NCBI RefSeq assembly: GCF_902506295.1
Contig: NZ_LR733313.1
Location: 403,101-467,100 of the forward strand
Origin: Luteimonas sp. 9C
GTDB taxonomy: Bacteria; Pseudomonadota; Gammaproteobacteria; Xanthomonadales; Xanthomonadaceae
Direction: 5' to 3'
DNA: 64,000 nt
A program made the position numbers and the translations under genes. The first letter of the stretch is position 1. Each line of letters starts with the position of its first letter. This document shows, piece after piece, positions 1 to 9,469 of the stretch. The notes under the pieces are model-generated. The model saw only the letters and a program-made list of their open reading frames with translations, searched no databases and was not told the origin of the DNA.

Positions 1-1
1 C

Positions 2-100
2 GACATCATCGAGGCCAGCGCGCTCGCGTGGCTGGATGTCGCCAACCGGATCCTGCGCAGCGCGCATGCCGTTCCCGCGCCGCAGGCCGCGCACGCCTGA
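2..100 (+). CDS. leuA: 2-isopropylmalate synthase, C-terminal end (partial)
   Basis: Only the last 32 codons are inside the window; the frame enters from the left edge and stops with TGA at 98-100. The visible tail reads [18 protein letters not shown] and then an Ala/Pro-rich end. This matches the C-terminus of LeuA as I know it from Xanthomonadaceae. LeuA makes 2-isopropylmalate from 2-oxoisovalerate and acetyl-CoA, the first step of leucine synthesis. Its position 43 bases before leuC supports the call. The identification rests on a short fragment plus context. Confidence 0.7.
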   Translation, partial: DIIEASALAWLDVANRILRSAHAVPAPQAAHA

Positions 101-143
101 CGCGTCACGCATCCCCTTTCGCATTCCGGACACATTGCCAACC

Positions 144-1571
144 ATGACCGCCAGACCGCCCCGCACCCTGTTCGACAAACTGTGGGACGCGCACATCGTG
201 ACGCCCGAGTCCGACGCCGCGCCCGCCGTGCTCTACATCGACCTGCATCTGATCCACGAAGTCACCTCGCCGCAGGCATTCACCGAGCTGCGCGCGCGTG
301 GCCTCGTGCCGCGCCGCCCGGACCGCACCAAGGCGACGATGGACCACTCCACGCCCACGCTGCCTGCCGGCCCCGACGGCCGCCTGTCCTATGCCAGCGA
401 GGCGTCGGAAAAGCAGGTCGACACGTTGGCGCTAAACTGCGCGGAGTTCGGCATCGAGCTGTTCGACATGTCATCCGACCAGCGCGGAATCGTCCACGTC
501 ATCGCGCCCGAACAGGGCTTCACACAGCCCGGCATGACCATCGTCTGCGGCGACAGCCACACCTCCACGCACGGCGCGTTCGGCGCGCTGGCGTTCGGCA
601 TCGGCACCAGCGAGGTCGGCAACGTGCTGGCGACGCAGTGCCTGCTGCAGCGACGGCCGAAGACGATGTCGATCACCGTCGACGGCAACCTCGCGCCCGG
701 CGTCGGCGCCAAGGACGTGACCCTGCACGCGATCGGCGTCATCGGCGTCAACGGCGGTACCGGCCACGTCATCGAGTACCGCGGCTCCACCATCGAGGCG
801 ATGGACATGGAGCAGCGCATGACCCTGTGCAACATGTCGATCGAAGCCGGCGCGCGCGCCGGCATGGTCGCGCCGGACGACACCACATTCGAGTGGGTCG
901 CGCGCACGCCGCGCGGTCCCAAGGGCGCCGAGTTCAATGCCGCGGTCGCCCGCTGGCGCGCACTGCGCACCGACGCCGGCGCGCGTTTCGACACCGAAGT
1001 CCGCATCGATGCCGCCGACATCCGCCCGACGCTGACCTGGGGCACGCACCCGGGCACCGCGATCGGCGTCGACGTGCCGGTGCCGGCCGCGACCGATGCC
1101 GCCGAGCAGAAGGGACAGGACTACATGCGCGTCGTCGCCGGTCAGTCGCTGGCCGGCATGCCGGTCGACGTGGTGTTCGTCGGCTCATGCACCAACGGCC
1201 GCCTGCGCGACATGCGCGAGGTCGCGGACGTGTTGCGTGGCCGCCACGTGTCGGCAGGCGTGCGCATGCTGGTGGTGCCGGGTTCGGAGATCGTCAAGCG
1301 CGAAGCCGAGGCCGAAGGCATCGATTTGATCGTCCGTGAGGCCGGCGCCGAATGGCGCGAGCCGGGGTGTTCGATGTGCATCGCGATGAACGGCGATCTG
1401 GTGGCGCCGGGCCAATTGGCCGTGAGCACCAGCAACCGCAATTTCGAAGGCCGCCAGGGCCCGGGTGCGCGCACGCTGCTGGCCTCGCCGACGACGGCGG
1501 CCTGGGCTGCGGTGCGCGGCATCGTGGCCGATCCACGCGAACTGTTCGAAGACCGCCGGGAGGTGGCCTGA
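144..1571 (+). CDS. leuC: 3-isopropylmalate dehydratase large subunit
   Basis: 475 aa, the normal length for LeuC. It isomerises 2-isopropylmalate to 3-isopropylmalate together with LeuD, using a [4Fe-4S] cluster in the cytoplasm. The cluster ligand motifs are visible: GSCTNGR in the second half and [10 protein letters not shown] near the C-terminus. [21 protein letters not shown] is the aconitase-family signature. The frame is open further upstream to base 36, but the ATG at 144 ([19 protein letters not shown]) gives the family's usual N-terminus. The stop overlaps the leuD start (ATGA), so the two subunits are translationally coupled. Confidence 0.97.
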   Translation: MTARPPRTLFDKLWDAHIVTPESDAAPAVLYIDLHLIHEVTSPQAFTELRARGLVPRRPDRTKATMDHSTPTLPAGPDGRLSYASEASEKQVDTLALNCAEFGIELFDMSSDQRGIVHVIAPEQGFTQPGMTIVCGDSHTSTHGAFGALAFGIGTSEVGNVLATQCLLQRRPKTMSITVDGNLAPGVGAKDVTLHAIGVIGVNGGTGHVIEYRGSTIEAMDMEQRMTLCNMSIEAGARAGMVAPDDTTFEWVARTPRGPKGAEFNAAVARWRALRTDAGARFDTEVRIDAADIRPTLTWGTHPGTAIGVDVPVPAATDAAEQKGQDYMRVVAGQSLAGMPVDVVFVGSCTNGRLRDMREVADVLRGRHVSAGVRMLVVPGSEIVKREAEAEGIDLIVREAGAEWREPGCSMCIAMNGDLVAPGQLAVSTSNRNFEGRQGPGARTLLASPTTAAWAAVRGIVADPRELFEDRREVA

Positions 1572-2164
1572 TGTCCGCCGCGCACATTCCGGAGTTTCCG
1601 GTGCGCTCGGCCAGCGTGGTGCTGAGCCAGAGCAATATCGACACCGACCAGATCATTCCCGCGCGCTTCCTGTCGACGACCGAGCGCAAGGGCCTGGGCA
1701 AGCACGCCTTCAACGACTGGCGCTGGCAGGGCGACGGCAGCGCGAGCCCGGACTTCGCCTTCAACCAGCCGCACAACACTGGGCGCGCGGTGCTGCTGGC
1801 CGGGCGCAACTTCGGCTGCGGGTCCTCGCGCGAACACGCGCCGTGGGCATTGCGCGATCTGGGCCTGCAGGTCGTGGTCAGCAGCGAGATCGCCGATATC
1901 TTCCGCAACAACGCGCTGAAGAACGGCGTGCTGCCGGTCGTCCTTCCCGAAGCCGTGGTGCAGGATCTGATGACGCGACCGGACGACGTGCTCACCTTCG
2001 ACATCGTCGCCCGCGAACTGCGCACGCCGGACGGCGCCGTCCACGCCTTCCCGCTCGACGCGTTCGCGCGCACCTGCCTGCTCGAGGGCGTGGACGAAAT
2101 GGGGTTCCTGCTGGCGCGCGGCGCCGACATCCAAACGTATGAGGACACGCACCATGCACGCTGA
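1571..2164 (+). CDS. leuD: 3-isopropylmalate dehydratase small subunit
   Basis: 197 aa, close to the E. coli LeuD length of about 201. It carries the swivelling domain that completes the isomerase active site with LeuC. The sequence shows [11 protein letters not shown] near residue 20 and [17 protein letters not shown] in the middle, both diagnostic. It starts on the ATG that overlaps the leuC TGA. Its last codons overlap the leuB start by 11 bases, so leuC-leuD-leuB form a tightly coupled unit. Confidence 0.97.
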   Translation: MSAAHIPEFPVRSASVVLSQSNIDTDQIIPARFLSTTERKGLGKHAFNDWRWQGDGSASPDFAFNQPHNTGRAVLLAGRNFGCGSSREHAPWALRDLGLQVVVSSEIADIFRNNALKNGVLPVVLPEAVVQDLMTRPDDVLTFDIVARELRTPDGAVHAFPLDAFARTCLLEGVDEMGFLLARGADIQTYEDTHHAR

Positions 2165-3269
2165 CATCGTCGTACTGCCCGGAGACGGCATCGGTCCCGA
2201 AGTGGCCGCCGCCGCGGTCGACGTGCTGCAGGCGATCGCGCAGCGTTTCGGCCATCGTTTCTCGCTGCACGAACACCTGATCGGCGGCGCCGCGATCGAC
2301 GCGACCGGCAAGCCTTTGCCCGACGAGACGCTGGCCGCCGCGCGCAACGCCGATGCGGTGCTGTTGGGCGCGGTAGGCGGTCCGAAGTGGTCCGATCCCA
2401 ACGCGAGCGTGCGCCCGGAACAGGGCCTGCTGGCGATCCGCAAGGCGCTGGGCCTGTACGCGAATCTGCGTCCCACCAGGCCGCATCCGGCCGCGATGGG
2501 CGCCTCGCCGATCAAGCCGCACCTGCTGGCGGGCGTGGACCTGCTGGTGGTGCGCGAACTGACCGGCGGCATCTATTTCGGCGAGCGTACACGCACTGCC
2601 GAATCCGCCAGCGACCTGTGCACCTATACCGTGACCGAGATCGAACGCGTCGTGCGTCGCGCCTGCCTGCTCGCGCGCGGTCGCCGCGGTCACGTGACCT
2701 CGGTCGACAAGGCCAACGTACTCGAGACCTCGCGGCTGTGGCGCGATGTCGCCAGCCGCATCGCGCGTGATGAATTTCCCGACATCACGATCGAACACCA
2801 GCTGGTCGATTCGATGGCGATGCATCTGCTGTCGAAGCCGCGCGCCTTTGATGTCATCGTGACGGAGAACATGTTCGGCGACATCCTCACCGACGAGGCC
2901 TCGATGCTGGCCGGCTCGCTGGGCCTGCTGCCGTCGGCGTCGCTGGGCGAAGGCAGTGTGGGCGCCGACGGCTTAGTCTCGACGCGCCGCGCCAAAGGCA
3001 TATTCGAGCCGATCCACGGTTCGGCGCCGGACATCGCCGGCCGCGGCATCGCAAACCCCTACGGCACGATCCTCAGCGCCGCGCTGCTGCTGCGTTACTC
3101 GCTGGGCCTGTCGCAGGAAGCGGCGTGCATCGAGCAGGCGGTCGACGACGCGCTGGACGCCGGTGTGTTCACCGCCGACCTGGCATCCGACGGCACTGCG
3201 GTCTCGACGCGCGACGCCGCCGCTGCGGTGCTCACGCGCATCGAGTCGACCGCACAGGTCAACGGATAG
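2154..3269 (+). CDS. leuB: 3-isopropylmalate dehydrogenase
   Basis: 371 aa. It oxidises and decarboxylates 3-isopropylmalate to 2-oxoisocaproate with NAD+. The N-terminus ([15 protein letters not shown]) and the signature [20 protein letters not shown] region near the C-terminal third are typical of the isocitrate/isopropylmalate dehydrogenase family. An upstream in-frame ATG at 2139 exists, but the ATG at 2154 starts directly at the conserved [12 protein letters not shown]. The gene overlaps the end of leuD. Confidence 0.97.
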   Translation: MHADIVVLPGDGIGPEVAAAAVDVLQAIAQRFGHRFSLHEHLIGGAAIDATGKPLPDETLAAARNADAVLLGAVGGPKWSDPNASVRPEQGLLAIRKALGLYANLRPTRPHPAAMGASPIKPHLLAGVDLLVVRELTGGIYFGERTRTAESASDLCTYTVTEIERVVRRACLLARGRRGHVTSVDKANVLETSRLWRDVASRIARDEFPDITIEHQLVDSMAMHLLSKPRAFDVIVTENMFGDILTDEASMLAGSLGLLPSASLGEGSVGADGLVSTRRAKGIFEPIHGSAPDIAGRGIANPYGTILSAALLLRYSLGLSQEAACIEQAVDDALDAGVFTADLASDGTAVSTRDAAAAVLTRIESTAQVNG

Positions 3270-3368
3270 CGCGCCGTCCCGCCGTAGCGCGGTGCAACCA
3301 CGCCGCGTCGATCGCGTACAACCACCCCACGCCGCCAGCCCCGCGCCCGCCGCACCTGCGAGTCATCG

Positions 3369-5207
3369 ATGCCCGAGTACCGTTCCAGAACCTCCACCCA
3401 CGGCCGCAACATGGCCGGCGCCCGCGCGCTCTGGCGCGCGACCGGCATGCAGGACGACGACTTCCACAAGCCGATCGTCGCGGTCGCGAATTCGTTCACC
3501 CAGTTCGTGCCGGGCCACGTGCATCTCAAGGACATCGGCCAGCTGGTCGCGCGCGAGATCGAGCGCGTCGGCGGCGTGGCCAAGGAGTTCCACACCATCG
3601 CCGTCGACGACGGGATCGCGATGGGCCACGACGGCATGCTGTACTCGCTGCCGAGCCGCGAGATCATCGCCGACTCCGTCGAGTACATGGTCAACGCGCA
3701 CTGCGCCGATGCGCTGGTGTGCATCTCCAACTGCGACAAGATCACGCCCGGCATGCTGATGGCCGCGCTGCGCTTGAACATTCCCGTGGTGTTCGTGTCC
3801 GGCGGACCGATGGAAGCCGGCAAGACGAAGCTGTCCGAACACGGCCTCGATCTCGTCGATGCGATGGTCGTCGCCGCTGACCCTGATGCCTCGGATGAGA
3901 AGGTCGCCGCCTACGAGCGCAGCGCGTGTCCGACCTGCGGTTCCTGCAGCGGCATGTTCACCGCCAACTCGATGAACTGCCTGACCGAAGCCCTGGGCCT
4001 CGCGCTGCCCGGCAACGGCTCGATGCTGGCGACGCACGCCGATCGCGAGCAGTTGTTCCTGCAGGCCGCGCGCACCGTCGTCGAACTCTGCCATCGCTGG
4101 TACGGCGCCGAAGACCCGACCGCGTTGCCGCGTGGCATCGCGACCTTCGAGGCATTCGAAAACGCGATGACGCTCGACATCGCGATGGGCGGTTCGACCA
4201 ACACCATCCTGCATCTGCTCGCCGCCGCGCAGGAGGCCGAAGTCGACTTCGATCTGCACGACATCGACCGCTTGTCGCGACGCGTGCCGCAGCTGTGCAA
4301 GGTCGCGCCGAACATCCAGACCTACCACATGGAAGACGTGCATCGCGCCGGCGGCATCGTCTCGATCCTCGGCGAACTCGCACGCGGCGGTCTGCTGCAT
4401 GTCGACCAGCCGACGGTGCACAGCCGCACATTGGCCGAAGGCATCGCGCGCTGGGACATCACCGTGACCGGTGACGACGCGGTACGCACATTCTTCAAGG
4501 CTGGCCCCGCGGGCATTCCGACGCAGACCGCCTTCAGCCAAGCCACGCGCTGGGAGACGCTGGACGACGACCGCGCAGGCGGTTGCATCCGTGATGTCGC
4601 ACACGCGTATTCGCAGGAGGGCGGCCTCGCCGTGCTGCGCGGCAACCTCGCGCCCGACGGCTGCGTGGTCAAGACCGCGGGCGTGGACGCGTCGATCCAC
4701 GTGTTCGAAGGCACGGCCAAAGTGTTCGAGAGCCAGGACGCCGCGGTCAAGGGCATCCTCGCCGACGAGGTGCAGGCCGGCGACGTGGTGGTGATCCGCT
4801 ACGAAGGCCCGAAGGGTGGGCCGGGCATGCAGGAGATGCTGTACCCGACCAGCTACCTGAAGTCCAAAGGCCTCGGCAAACAGTGCGCGCTGCTGACCGA
4901 CGGGCGCTTCTCCGGCGGCACCTCGGGCCTGTCGATCGGACATGCGTCGCCGGAAGCCGCGGCGGGCGGCACGATCGGACTGGTGCGCGACGGCGACCGC
5001 ATCCGCATCGACATTCCGCAGCGACGCATCGACCTGCTGGTCGACGATGCGGAACTGGCCGCGCGCCGCGACGCGCAGGACGCGCTCGGCTGGAAGCCGG
5101 CGCAACCGCGCCCGCGCAAAGTCACCGCGGCACTCAAGGCCTATGCCCTGCTCGCGACCAGCGCCGACAAGGGCGCGGTGCGCAACCTGGCGATGCTCGG
5201 CGACTGA
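3369..5207 (+). CDS. ilvD: dihydroxy-acid dehydratase
   Basis: 612 aa, matching the E. coli-type enzyme (616 aa). It dehydrates 2,3-dihydroxyisovalerate and its methylvalerate homologue, the shared penultimate step for valine, isoleucine and leucine precursors. Fe-S ligand cysteines are visible in [12 protein letters not shown] and [30 protein letters not shown] and the C-terminal [17 protein letters not shown] are diagnostic. It lies 99 bases after leuB on the same strand, so it could be read from the leu promoter or its own. Confidence 0.97.
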   Translation: MPEYRSRTSTHGRNMAGARALWRATGMQDDDFHKPIVAVANSFTQFVPGHVHLKDIGQLVAREIERVGGVAKEFHTIAVDDGIAMGHDGMLYSLPSREIIADSVEYMVNAHCADALVCISNCDKITPGMLMAALRLNIPVVFVSGGPMEAGKTKLSEHGLDLVDAMVVAADPDASDEKVAAYERSACPTCGSCSGMFTANSMNCLTEALGLALPGNGSMLATHADREQLFLQAARTVVELCHRWYGAEDPTALPRGIATFEAFENAMTLDIAMGGSTNTILHLLAAAQEAEVDFDLHDIDRLSRRVPQLCKVAPNIQTYHMEDVHRAGGIVSILGELARGGLLHVDQPTVHSRTLAEGIARWDITVTGDDAVRTFFKAGPAGIPTQTAFSQATRWETLDDDRAGGCIRDVAHAYSQEGGLAVLRGNLAPDGCVVKTAGVDASIHVFEGTAKVFESQDAAVKGILADEVQAGDVVVIRYEGPKGGPGMQEMLYPTSYLKSKGLGKQCALLTDGRFSGGTSGLSIGHASPEAAAGGTIGLVRDGDRIRIDIPQRRIDLLVDDAELAARRDAQDALGWKPAQPRPRKVTAALKAYALLATSADKGAVRNLAMLGD

Positions 5208-5219
5208 CGCAGCGCGCGG

Positions 5220-6611
5220 TCAGTCCGCGGCCGGCAGCAGGACCGTCGCGCGCAGGCCGCCGAGCGTCGGCGAGGCATCGAGCGCGATCGTGCCGGCATG
5301 CAGGTCCAGCACCTGGCGCACGATCGACAGGCCCAGGCCGCTGCCGACGACGCCGGTACCCAGCTCGCGGTGGAACCGGTCGAAGACGCGTTCGCGCGCC
5401 GCTTCGGGTATGCCCGGGCCGTCGTCCTCGACGACCAGTTGCACGTGTGCGGCCGCGCGCGTGACCGAGACCCGCACGCGCCCGCCGTCGGGCGCATAGC
5501 GGCAGGCGTTGTCGACGAGGTTGCCGACCAGTGCATCGAGCGCGGCCTCGTCACCGACCACCTGCTGCGCGTCGCCGTCCAGCGTGATGGTCAGGCCGCG
5601 GGCGGCATCCAGCGCGCGCCGTTCGGCGACATGGGTGTCGGCGAGTGCGTGCAGGTCCACGCGCCGGGGCTTGGCGACCGCGGCGCCCGGCTCCACGCGG
5701 CTGAGCGCGAGCAGTTGTTCCACCAGGCGCTCGATGCGCTGCACGCCGGCATCGAGCAGCGCTTGCGCGGCCCCGCGTTCGTCGGCATCGCGCGCGGTGC
5801 GCTGGTTGTCGGCATGCACTTTCAGCGCGGCGATCGGCGTGCGCAGCTCGTGCGCGGCATCGGCGGTGAAGCGGCGCTCGCGCTGGAAGGCGGCGTCGAG
5901 TCGCGCGAGCAGGTCGTTGATCGCCACGACGAGCCCCTGCACCTCGCGCGGCACACGTCCGGGCTGCAGCGGCGCGAGACGATCGGCCGTGCGCGCTTCC
6001 ACCTCGCCCGACACGCGCGCCAGGCCGCGCAGGCTCCAGCCGACCAGCAGCCACACGACCACCGCCATCAACGGAATCGCGAGCAGCAGCGGCAGCAGCG
6101 TGCCCTCGGCGATGTCCTCGGCCAGCTCCATGCGGATGTCCGACAGCTCACCGGACTGGTACCAGCGCCCGCGCGGCGAGCGCAGGGTGAAGGTGCGCCA
6201 GTGGTCGCCGTCGATGACGGCGTCCGCATAGCCGGCCACCAGCGGCGCCAGCGGGATGTCGGGGCCGCTGTCGGAGCGCAGCAGCAGGCGCCCGTCGGCA
6301 TCGCGCGCCTGGAACGCGAGCTTGGTCTCGTAGGCGTGCCCGGTCGGGAACGCCAGCGCGTCGCCCACGCCGTCGGCGCTGCCCTGCCAGACGGCCACGA
6401 CGATCGGCGCGCCGCCCGCATGCACGGCCACGTCGCCCAGCGGTTCGTCGACCAGGCTCATCAGCACGCGCGAGGAATGTGCGAGCTTGGCGTCGAACAT
6501 CTCGCCCGCTTCCTGCAGGCCGGCGCGATAGCTGAAGGCGCCGGCGACGATCATCACCAGCGACATCACGCCGATCAGGCCGACCAGCAGCAGGCGGCGG
6601 ATGGATCTCAT
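5220..6611 (-). CDS. two-component sensor histidine kinase (PmrB/QseC-like)
   Basis: 463 aa. Inner-membrane kinase with one TM at about residues 7-28, a periplasmic region of about 140 aa, and a second TM at about 172-194. A HAMP-like linker leads to the H-box (ADAAHELRTPIAALKVH; phospho-accepting His254). The N-box holds Asn368 (LVGNLVDNACRYAPDGG), and the G-boxes are DDGPGIP and GSGLGLSIV. The ATG at 6611 overlaps the regulator's TGA, so kinase and regulator are coupled. The cognate regulator starts just 21 bases after the TPR gene of the acyl-ligase cluster, so this TCS may belong to that operon. The ligand is not evident. Confidence 0.93.
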   Translation of the reverse strand: MRSIRRLLLVGLIGVMSLVMIVAGAFSYRAGLQEAGEMFDAKLAHSSRVLMSLVDEPLGDVAVHAGGAPIVVAVWQGSADGVGDALAFPTGHAYETKLAFQARDADGRLLLRSDSGPDIPLAPLVAGYADAVIDGDHWRTFTLRSPRGRWYQSGELSDIRMELAEDIAEGTLLPLLLAIPLMAVVVWLLVGWSLRGLARVSGEVEARTADRLAPLQPGRVPREVQGLVVAINDLLARLDAAFQRERRFTADAAHELRTPIAALKVHADNQRTARDADERGAAQALLDAGVQRIERLVEQLLALSRVEPGAAVAKPRRVDLHALADTHVAERRALDAARGLTITLDGDAQQVVGDEAALDALVGNLVDNACRYAPDGGRVRVSVTRAAAHVQLVVEDDGPGIPEAARERVFDRFHRELGTGVVGSGLGLSIVRQVLDLHAGTIALDASPTLGGLRATVLLPAAD

Positions 6612-7282
6612 GCGGCCTCTCCTGCCGGATCGTCGAGCGCGTAGCCCACGCCGCGCACGGTGCGGATCAGCGCCGGATGCAGACGCTTGCGCAGGTGGTG
6701 CACGTGCACGTCGACGGCGTTGCTGGCGACATCCTCGTCCCAACCGTAGAGCCGCTGCTGCGCGGTCTCGCGCGAGACGATGCGGCCGGGATGTTCCATC
6801 AGCAGGCGCAGCAACGCGACCTCGCGCCGCGGCAGATCGACCACCCGGCCCTGCCAGGTGACCGTCAGCGAGGCGGGATCGAGCGCGAGACCGGCGAAGG
6901 CCAGCGTCGGACTGGCCTGGCCGCTGCTGCGGCGGAGCAGCGCGCGCACGCGGGCGAGCAGTTCGCCGTTGTCGAAGGGCTTGCCGACGTAGTCGTCGGC
7001 GCCGAGGTCCAGTCCCAGCATCCGGTCGGCCGCACGCTCGCGCGCGCTCAGCACCAGGATCGGCACGGTGGCCCCGGCGCGGCGGGCCTCGCGGATCACC
7101 TCGAGGCCATCCTTGCGCGGCAGGCCCAGATCGAGCACCACCAGATCGATGCCGCCGGTGCGGATGGCCGCGAGCGCGCTTGCCCCATCCTGCAGCCAGT
7201 CGACGGCATAGGCGGCGCGGCGCAGCGCGGTGCGCAGTCCCTCACCCAGCGATGGATCGTCCTCGACCAGCAAGATGCGCAT
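6608..7282 (-). CDS. OmpR-family response regulator (PmrA/QseB-like)
   Basis: 224 aa with an N-terminal receiver (MRILLVEDDPSLGEGL). The phospho-acceptor Asp lies in VLDLGLP and the conserved Lys in VGKPF. The C-terminal winged-helix trans_reg_C domain has the family's NAVDVHVHHLRKRL recognition region. Downstream of it, with a 4-base overlap, is the sensor kinase gene. OmpR-type regulators bind direct repeats spaced about one helical turn. A set of three such half-sites lies at 11641-11665, upstream of the first gene of this run, which makes autoregulation plausible but unproven. Confidence 0.94.
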   Translation of the reverse strand: MRILLVEDDPSLGEGLRTALRRAAYAVDWLQDGASALAAIRTGGIDLVVLDLGLPRKDGLEVIREARRAGATVPILVLSARERAADRMLGLDLGADDYVGKPFDNGELLARVRALLRRSSGQASPTLAFAGLALDPASLTVTWQGRVVDLPRREVALLRLLMEHPGRIVSRETAQQRLYGWDEDVASNAVDVHVHHLRKRLHPALIRTVRGVGYALDDPAGEAA

Positions 7283-7303
7283 CGCCGCAGTCTGTGGCGG
7301 CGC

Positions 7304-7969
7304 TCAGCGGCTGGCAAGGTGCTGGCGCACCTCCGCGAGCTTGCGCGTCGCCTCGGCGCGGCGGCCGCGGTCGGCGATATCGCGTCCGGGGCGCGCCGGC
7401 GCGGCGATGGCCTTCTCGAATGCCGCTGCGGCGCCGGCCCACTCGCCCTGGTCGCGGAGGAAGTCGCCGTAGAAGTAGTTGGCATCGATGTCGCTGGCGT
7501 CGATCGCCAGCGCGCGCTGCAGGTGCTCGCGGGCCTTGGCGTCGTCGCCGAAGCCGACCGGCCAGCCGGGCACCTGGTAGTACAGCGCGCCGAGGCTGGT
7601 GTGCGCGGCGCCGCCGAGCGCGGTGTCGTCGAGTGCGATCGCGGATTCGAAATCGCGCCGGGCCTGCTTGGCGAGCGCCAGGGCGCCCAGCCCACCGCGC
7701 TCGCCGGCCAGGCTGGAGCGCACGATGCCGTCCCAGATCAGGGCATCGGGATCGCGCGGTCGCGCCGCGACCAGGGCTTCGGAACGGCCGGCGAGTGCGG
7801 TCAGCGCCGCGCCGCGCTGGGCCTTCGGGGTGACGTAGGCGGCCTGCGCCCACTGGTCGCGCACGGCGACGACGGGCGCGGCGGGCTCGGCAGCGGATGC
7901 GAACGCCGGCAGCGCCAGACAGGCGGCGAGCAGGGCGGCGGCGAGGCGGTCAGAGCGGAAGCAAATCAT
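7304..7969 (-). CDS. exported TPR-repeat protein
   Basis: 221 aa from the ATG at 7969. The N-terminus is a clear Sec signal peptide (MICFRSDRLAAALLAACL, then ALPAFASA before AEPAAP). The mature part is Ala-rich and helical, with TPR-like units such as ALGGAAHTSLGALYYQVPGW and DIDANYFYGDFLRDQGEW. It is probably a periplasmic scaffold. The gene overlaps the end of the SDR gene by 20 bases and is followed after 21 bases by the response regulator, so it links the acyl-ligase cluster to the two-component system. No enzymatic function is visible. Confidence 0.8.
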   Translation of the reverse strand: MICFRSDRLAAALLAACLALPAFASAAEPAAPVVAVRDQWAQAAYVTPKAQRGAALTALAGRSEALVAARPRDPDALIWDGIVRSSLAGERGGLGALALAKQARRDFESAIALDDTALGGAAHTSLGALYYQVPGWPVGFGDDAKAREHLQRALAIDASDIDANYFYGDFLRDQGEWAGAAAAFEKAIAAPARPGRDIADRGRRAEATRKLAEVRQHLASR

Positions 7970-8789
7970 GGCGGGGCTCCTGGGATGCGTTGGACGGGGT
8001 ACCACCGGCGTGGTGGCGGATCAGCGGCAGTTGTTTCGCGAGGCTGCGGTCGATCAGTGCGGGCAGCAGCCCGTTGAGGCGCGCGAACAGCGCTTCGGGC
8101 CAGCCGAGCTGACGGCGGCGGGTGCCGCGTTCGATCGCGCGCACGAGCGCCTCGGCCACAGGCTCGGGCGCATCGACATGCGTCCCCAGCGCCTGGTTCA
8201 GCGCATCGACCGCCGGCGTATTGAACGGCGTGCGGGTCGCGCGCGGCGCCAGGTACTGGAACCGCACGGCGCCGCCGGCGTGTTCGCGGCCGAGGCCTTC
8301 GATCAGACCGCGCAGGCCGAACTTGCTCGCGCTGTAGGCCGAGAAACCGGGAAAGGCGAGGCTGCCGAAGGTCGAGCCCACCGCGACCACCGCGGCCTGG
8401 GACTGCGCCTGCAGCATCGGCAGCAGGCAGCGGATCAGCTGCATCGGCGCGACCAGGTTGGTGCGCACCAGCGCCTCGAACTCGGCGTCCGTCTGCGCGG
8501 CAAACAGTCCGAACGACGGGCGTGCATGCGCCAGCACCAGCACCGACGGCGCAGGCAGCAGCGTGCGCGCATGCGTCAGCAGTGCCGCGCGATCCACCGC
8601 GTCGGTCAGATCGGCGGCGAACGGCGTGACCGCGCCCGCCGGATGGCTGCGCGCCAGCGTCGTCAGCCGTTCCGCGTGACGCGCGACCGCGAGCACGTGC
8701 GCGCCGCGCGCCACCAGCGTCGCCACCAGTGCCGCGCCGATGCCGCCGGTGGCGCCGGTCAGCAGCACGGTCCTGCCCTGGAGATCCAT
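7950..8789 (-). CDS. short-chain dehydrogenase/reductase
   Basis: 279 aa. The Rossmann glycine motif TGATGGIG lies at residues 11-18 and the catalytic Ser139, Tyr152 and Lys156 (YSASK) are all present, so an active NAD(P)-dependent oxidoreductase is expected. The usual NNAG structural motif is replaced by an AHARPSFG stretch. The start ATG at 8789 shares one base with the TGA of the diiron-protein gene. As third enzyme of the cluster it would act on the product or substrate of the acyl ligase and diiron protein. The actual substrate is unknown. Confidence 0.88.
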   Translation of the reverse strand: MDLQGRTVLLTGATGGIGAALVATLVARGAHVLAVARHAERLTTLARSHPAGAVTPFAADLTDAVDRAALLTHARTLLPAPSVLVLAHARPSFGLFAAQTDAEFEALVRTNLVAPMQLIRCLLPMLQAQSQAAVVAVGSTFGSLAFPGFSAYSASKFGLRGLIEGLGREHAGGAVRFQYLAPRATRTPFNTPAVDALNQALGTHVDAPEPVAEALVRAIERGTRRRQLGWPEALFARLNGLLPALIDRSLAKQLPLIRHHAGGTPSNASQEPRHDLLPL

Positions 8790-9469
8790 CACGCGGCCTC
8801 CGCCTGGCGCAGGTCGCGCGCGGGCACATGCAGGCCGCGGAACACGTCGCCGTAGAGGCGGTAGAACCGGCGCGCGGCGTAGATCACCGCGGCCTGGTCG
8901 CCGGGATCGTCGAGGCGATTCATCAGGTCTTCGAAGAAACCGGCGTGCTCGATGTCGAGATCGCCGTGCGACAGCAGATAGCTGAAGGCGGTGCGAGGCA
9001 GGCCCAGCGAAGTTTCGATGCTCGTCGCCGCACGCGTCGCCAGCGCGACACTGGTGCCTTCGAGCACCAGCACCATGCCGAAGAATCCGACCGGATTGCC
9101 GCGGGCGATGGTGTCGTAGGCATAGGCGACCATCAGTTCGGTCGCCAGCGACGGCTCCGATGCCGCGGCCGCGGCGCGATCGGCGTCGCACGCGGCGATG
9201 TCGTCGAGCACCCACTCCTGGTGGCCCATCTCCTCTTCGATGTATTCGCCGATCGCGGTGCGCAGCCATTCCAGCCGCGCCGGCAGGCGTGCGCCGCAGG
9301 CCATCAGCAGCGGCACGGTGTGGCGCACGTGGTGATAGGCCTGGGTCAGGAAATCGACGTAGGTCGCGCGCGCGATGTCACCGGTCAGCGCCTGGTGGAT
9401 GATCGGCAGGGTGACGAGCGTGGCGCGCGCATCGGCGGTCTCGGCCAGCAGGCGGTCGTGGAAGGTCAT
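8789..9469 (-). CDS. haem-oxygenase-like diiron protein (iron-containing redox enzyme family)
   Basis: 226 aa, all-helical TenA/haem-oxygenase-like fold. Candidate metal ligands are Glu75/Glu78-80 and His83 (EYIEEEMGHQEW), Glu137 (VLEGTS) and the triad His168-Asp172-His175 (HGDLDIEHAGF). HxxxDxxH, with a Glu about 30 residues before it, is the pattern of haem-oxygenase-like diiron oxidases and oxygenases such as CADD, UndA and SznF. TenA thiaminases lack it. A role in oxygen-dependent desaturation, decarboxylation or hydroxylation of an activated acyl chain is inferred from the adjacent acyl ligase. Its ends overlap both neighbours by 1-4 bases. Confidence 0.85.
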   Translation of the reverse strand: MTFHDRLLAETADARATLVTLPIIHQALTGDIARATYVDFLTQAYHHVRHTVPLLMACGARLPARLEWLRTAIGEYIEEEMGHQEWVLDDIAACDADRAAAAASEPSLATELMVAYAYDTIARGNPVGFFGMVLVLEGTSVALATRAATSIETSLGLPRTAFSYLLSHGDLDIEHAGFFEDLMNRLDDPGDQAAVIYAARRFYRLYGDVFRGLHVPARDLRQAEAA

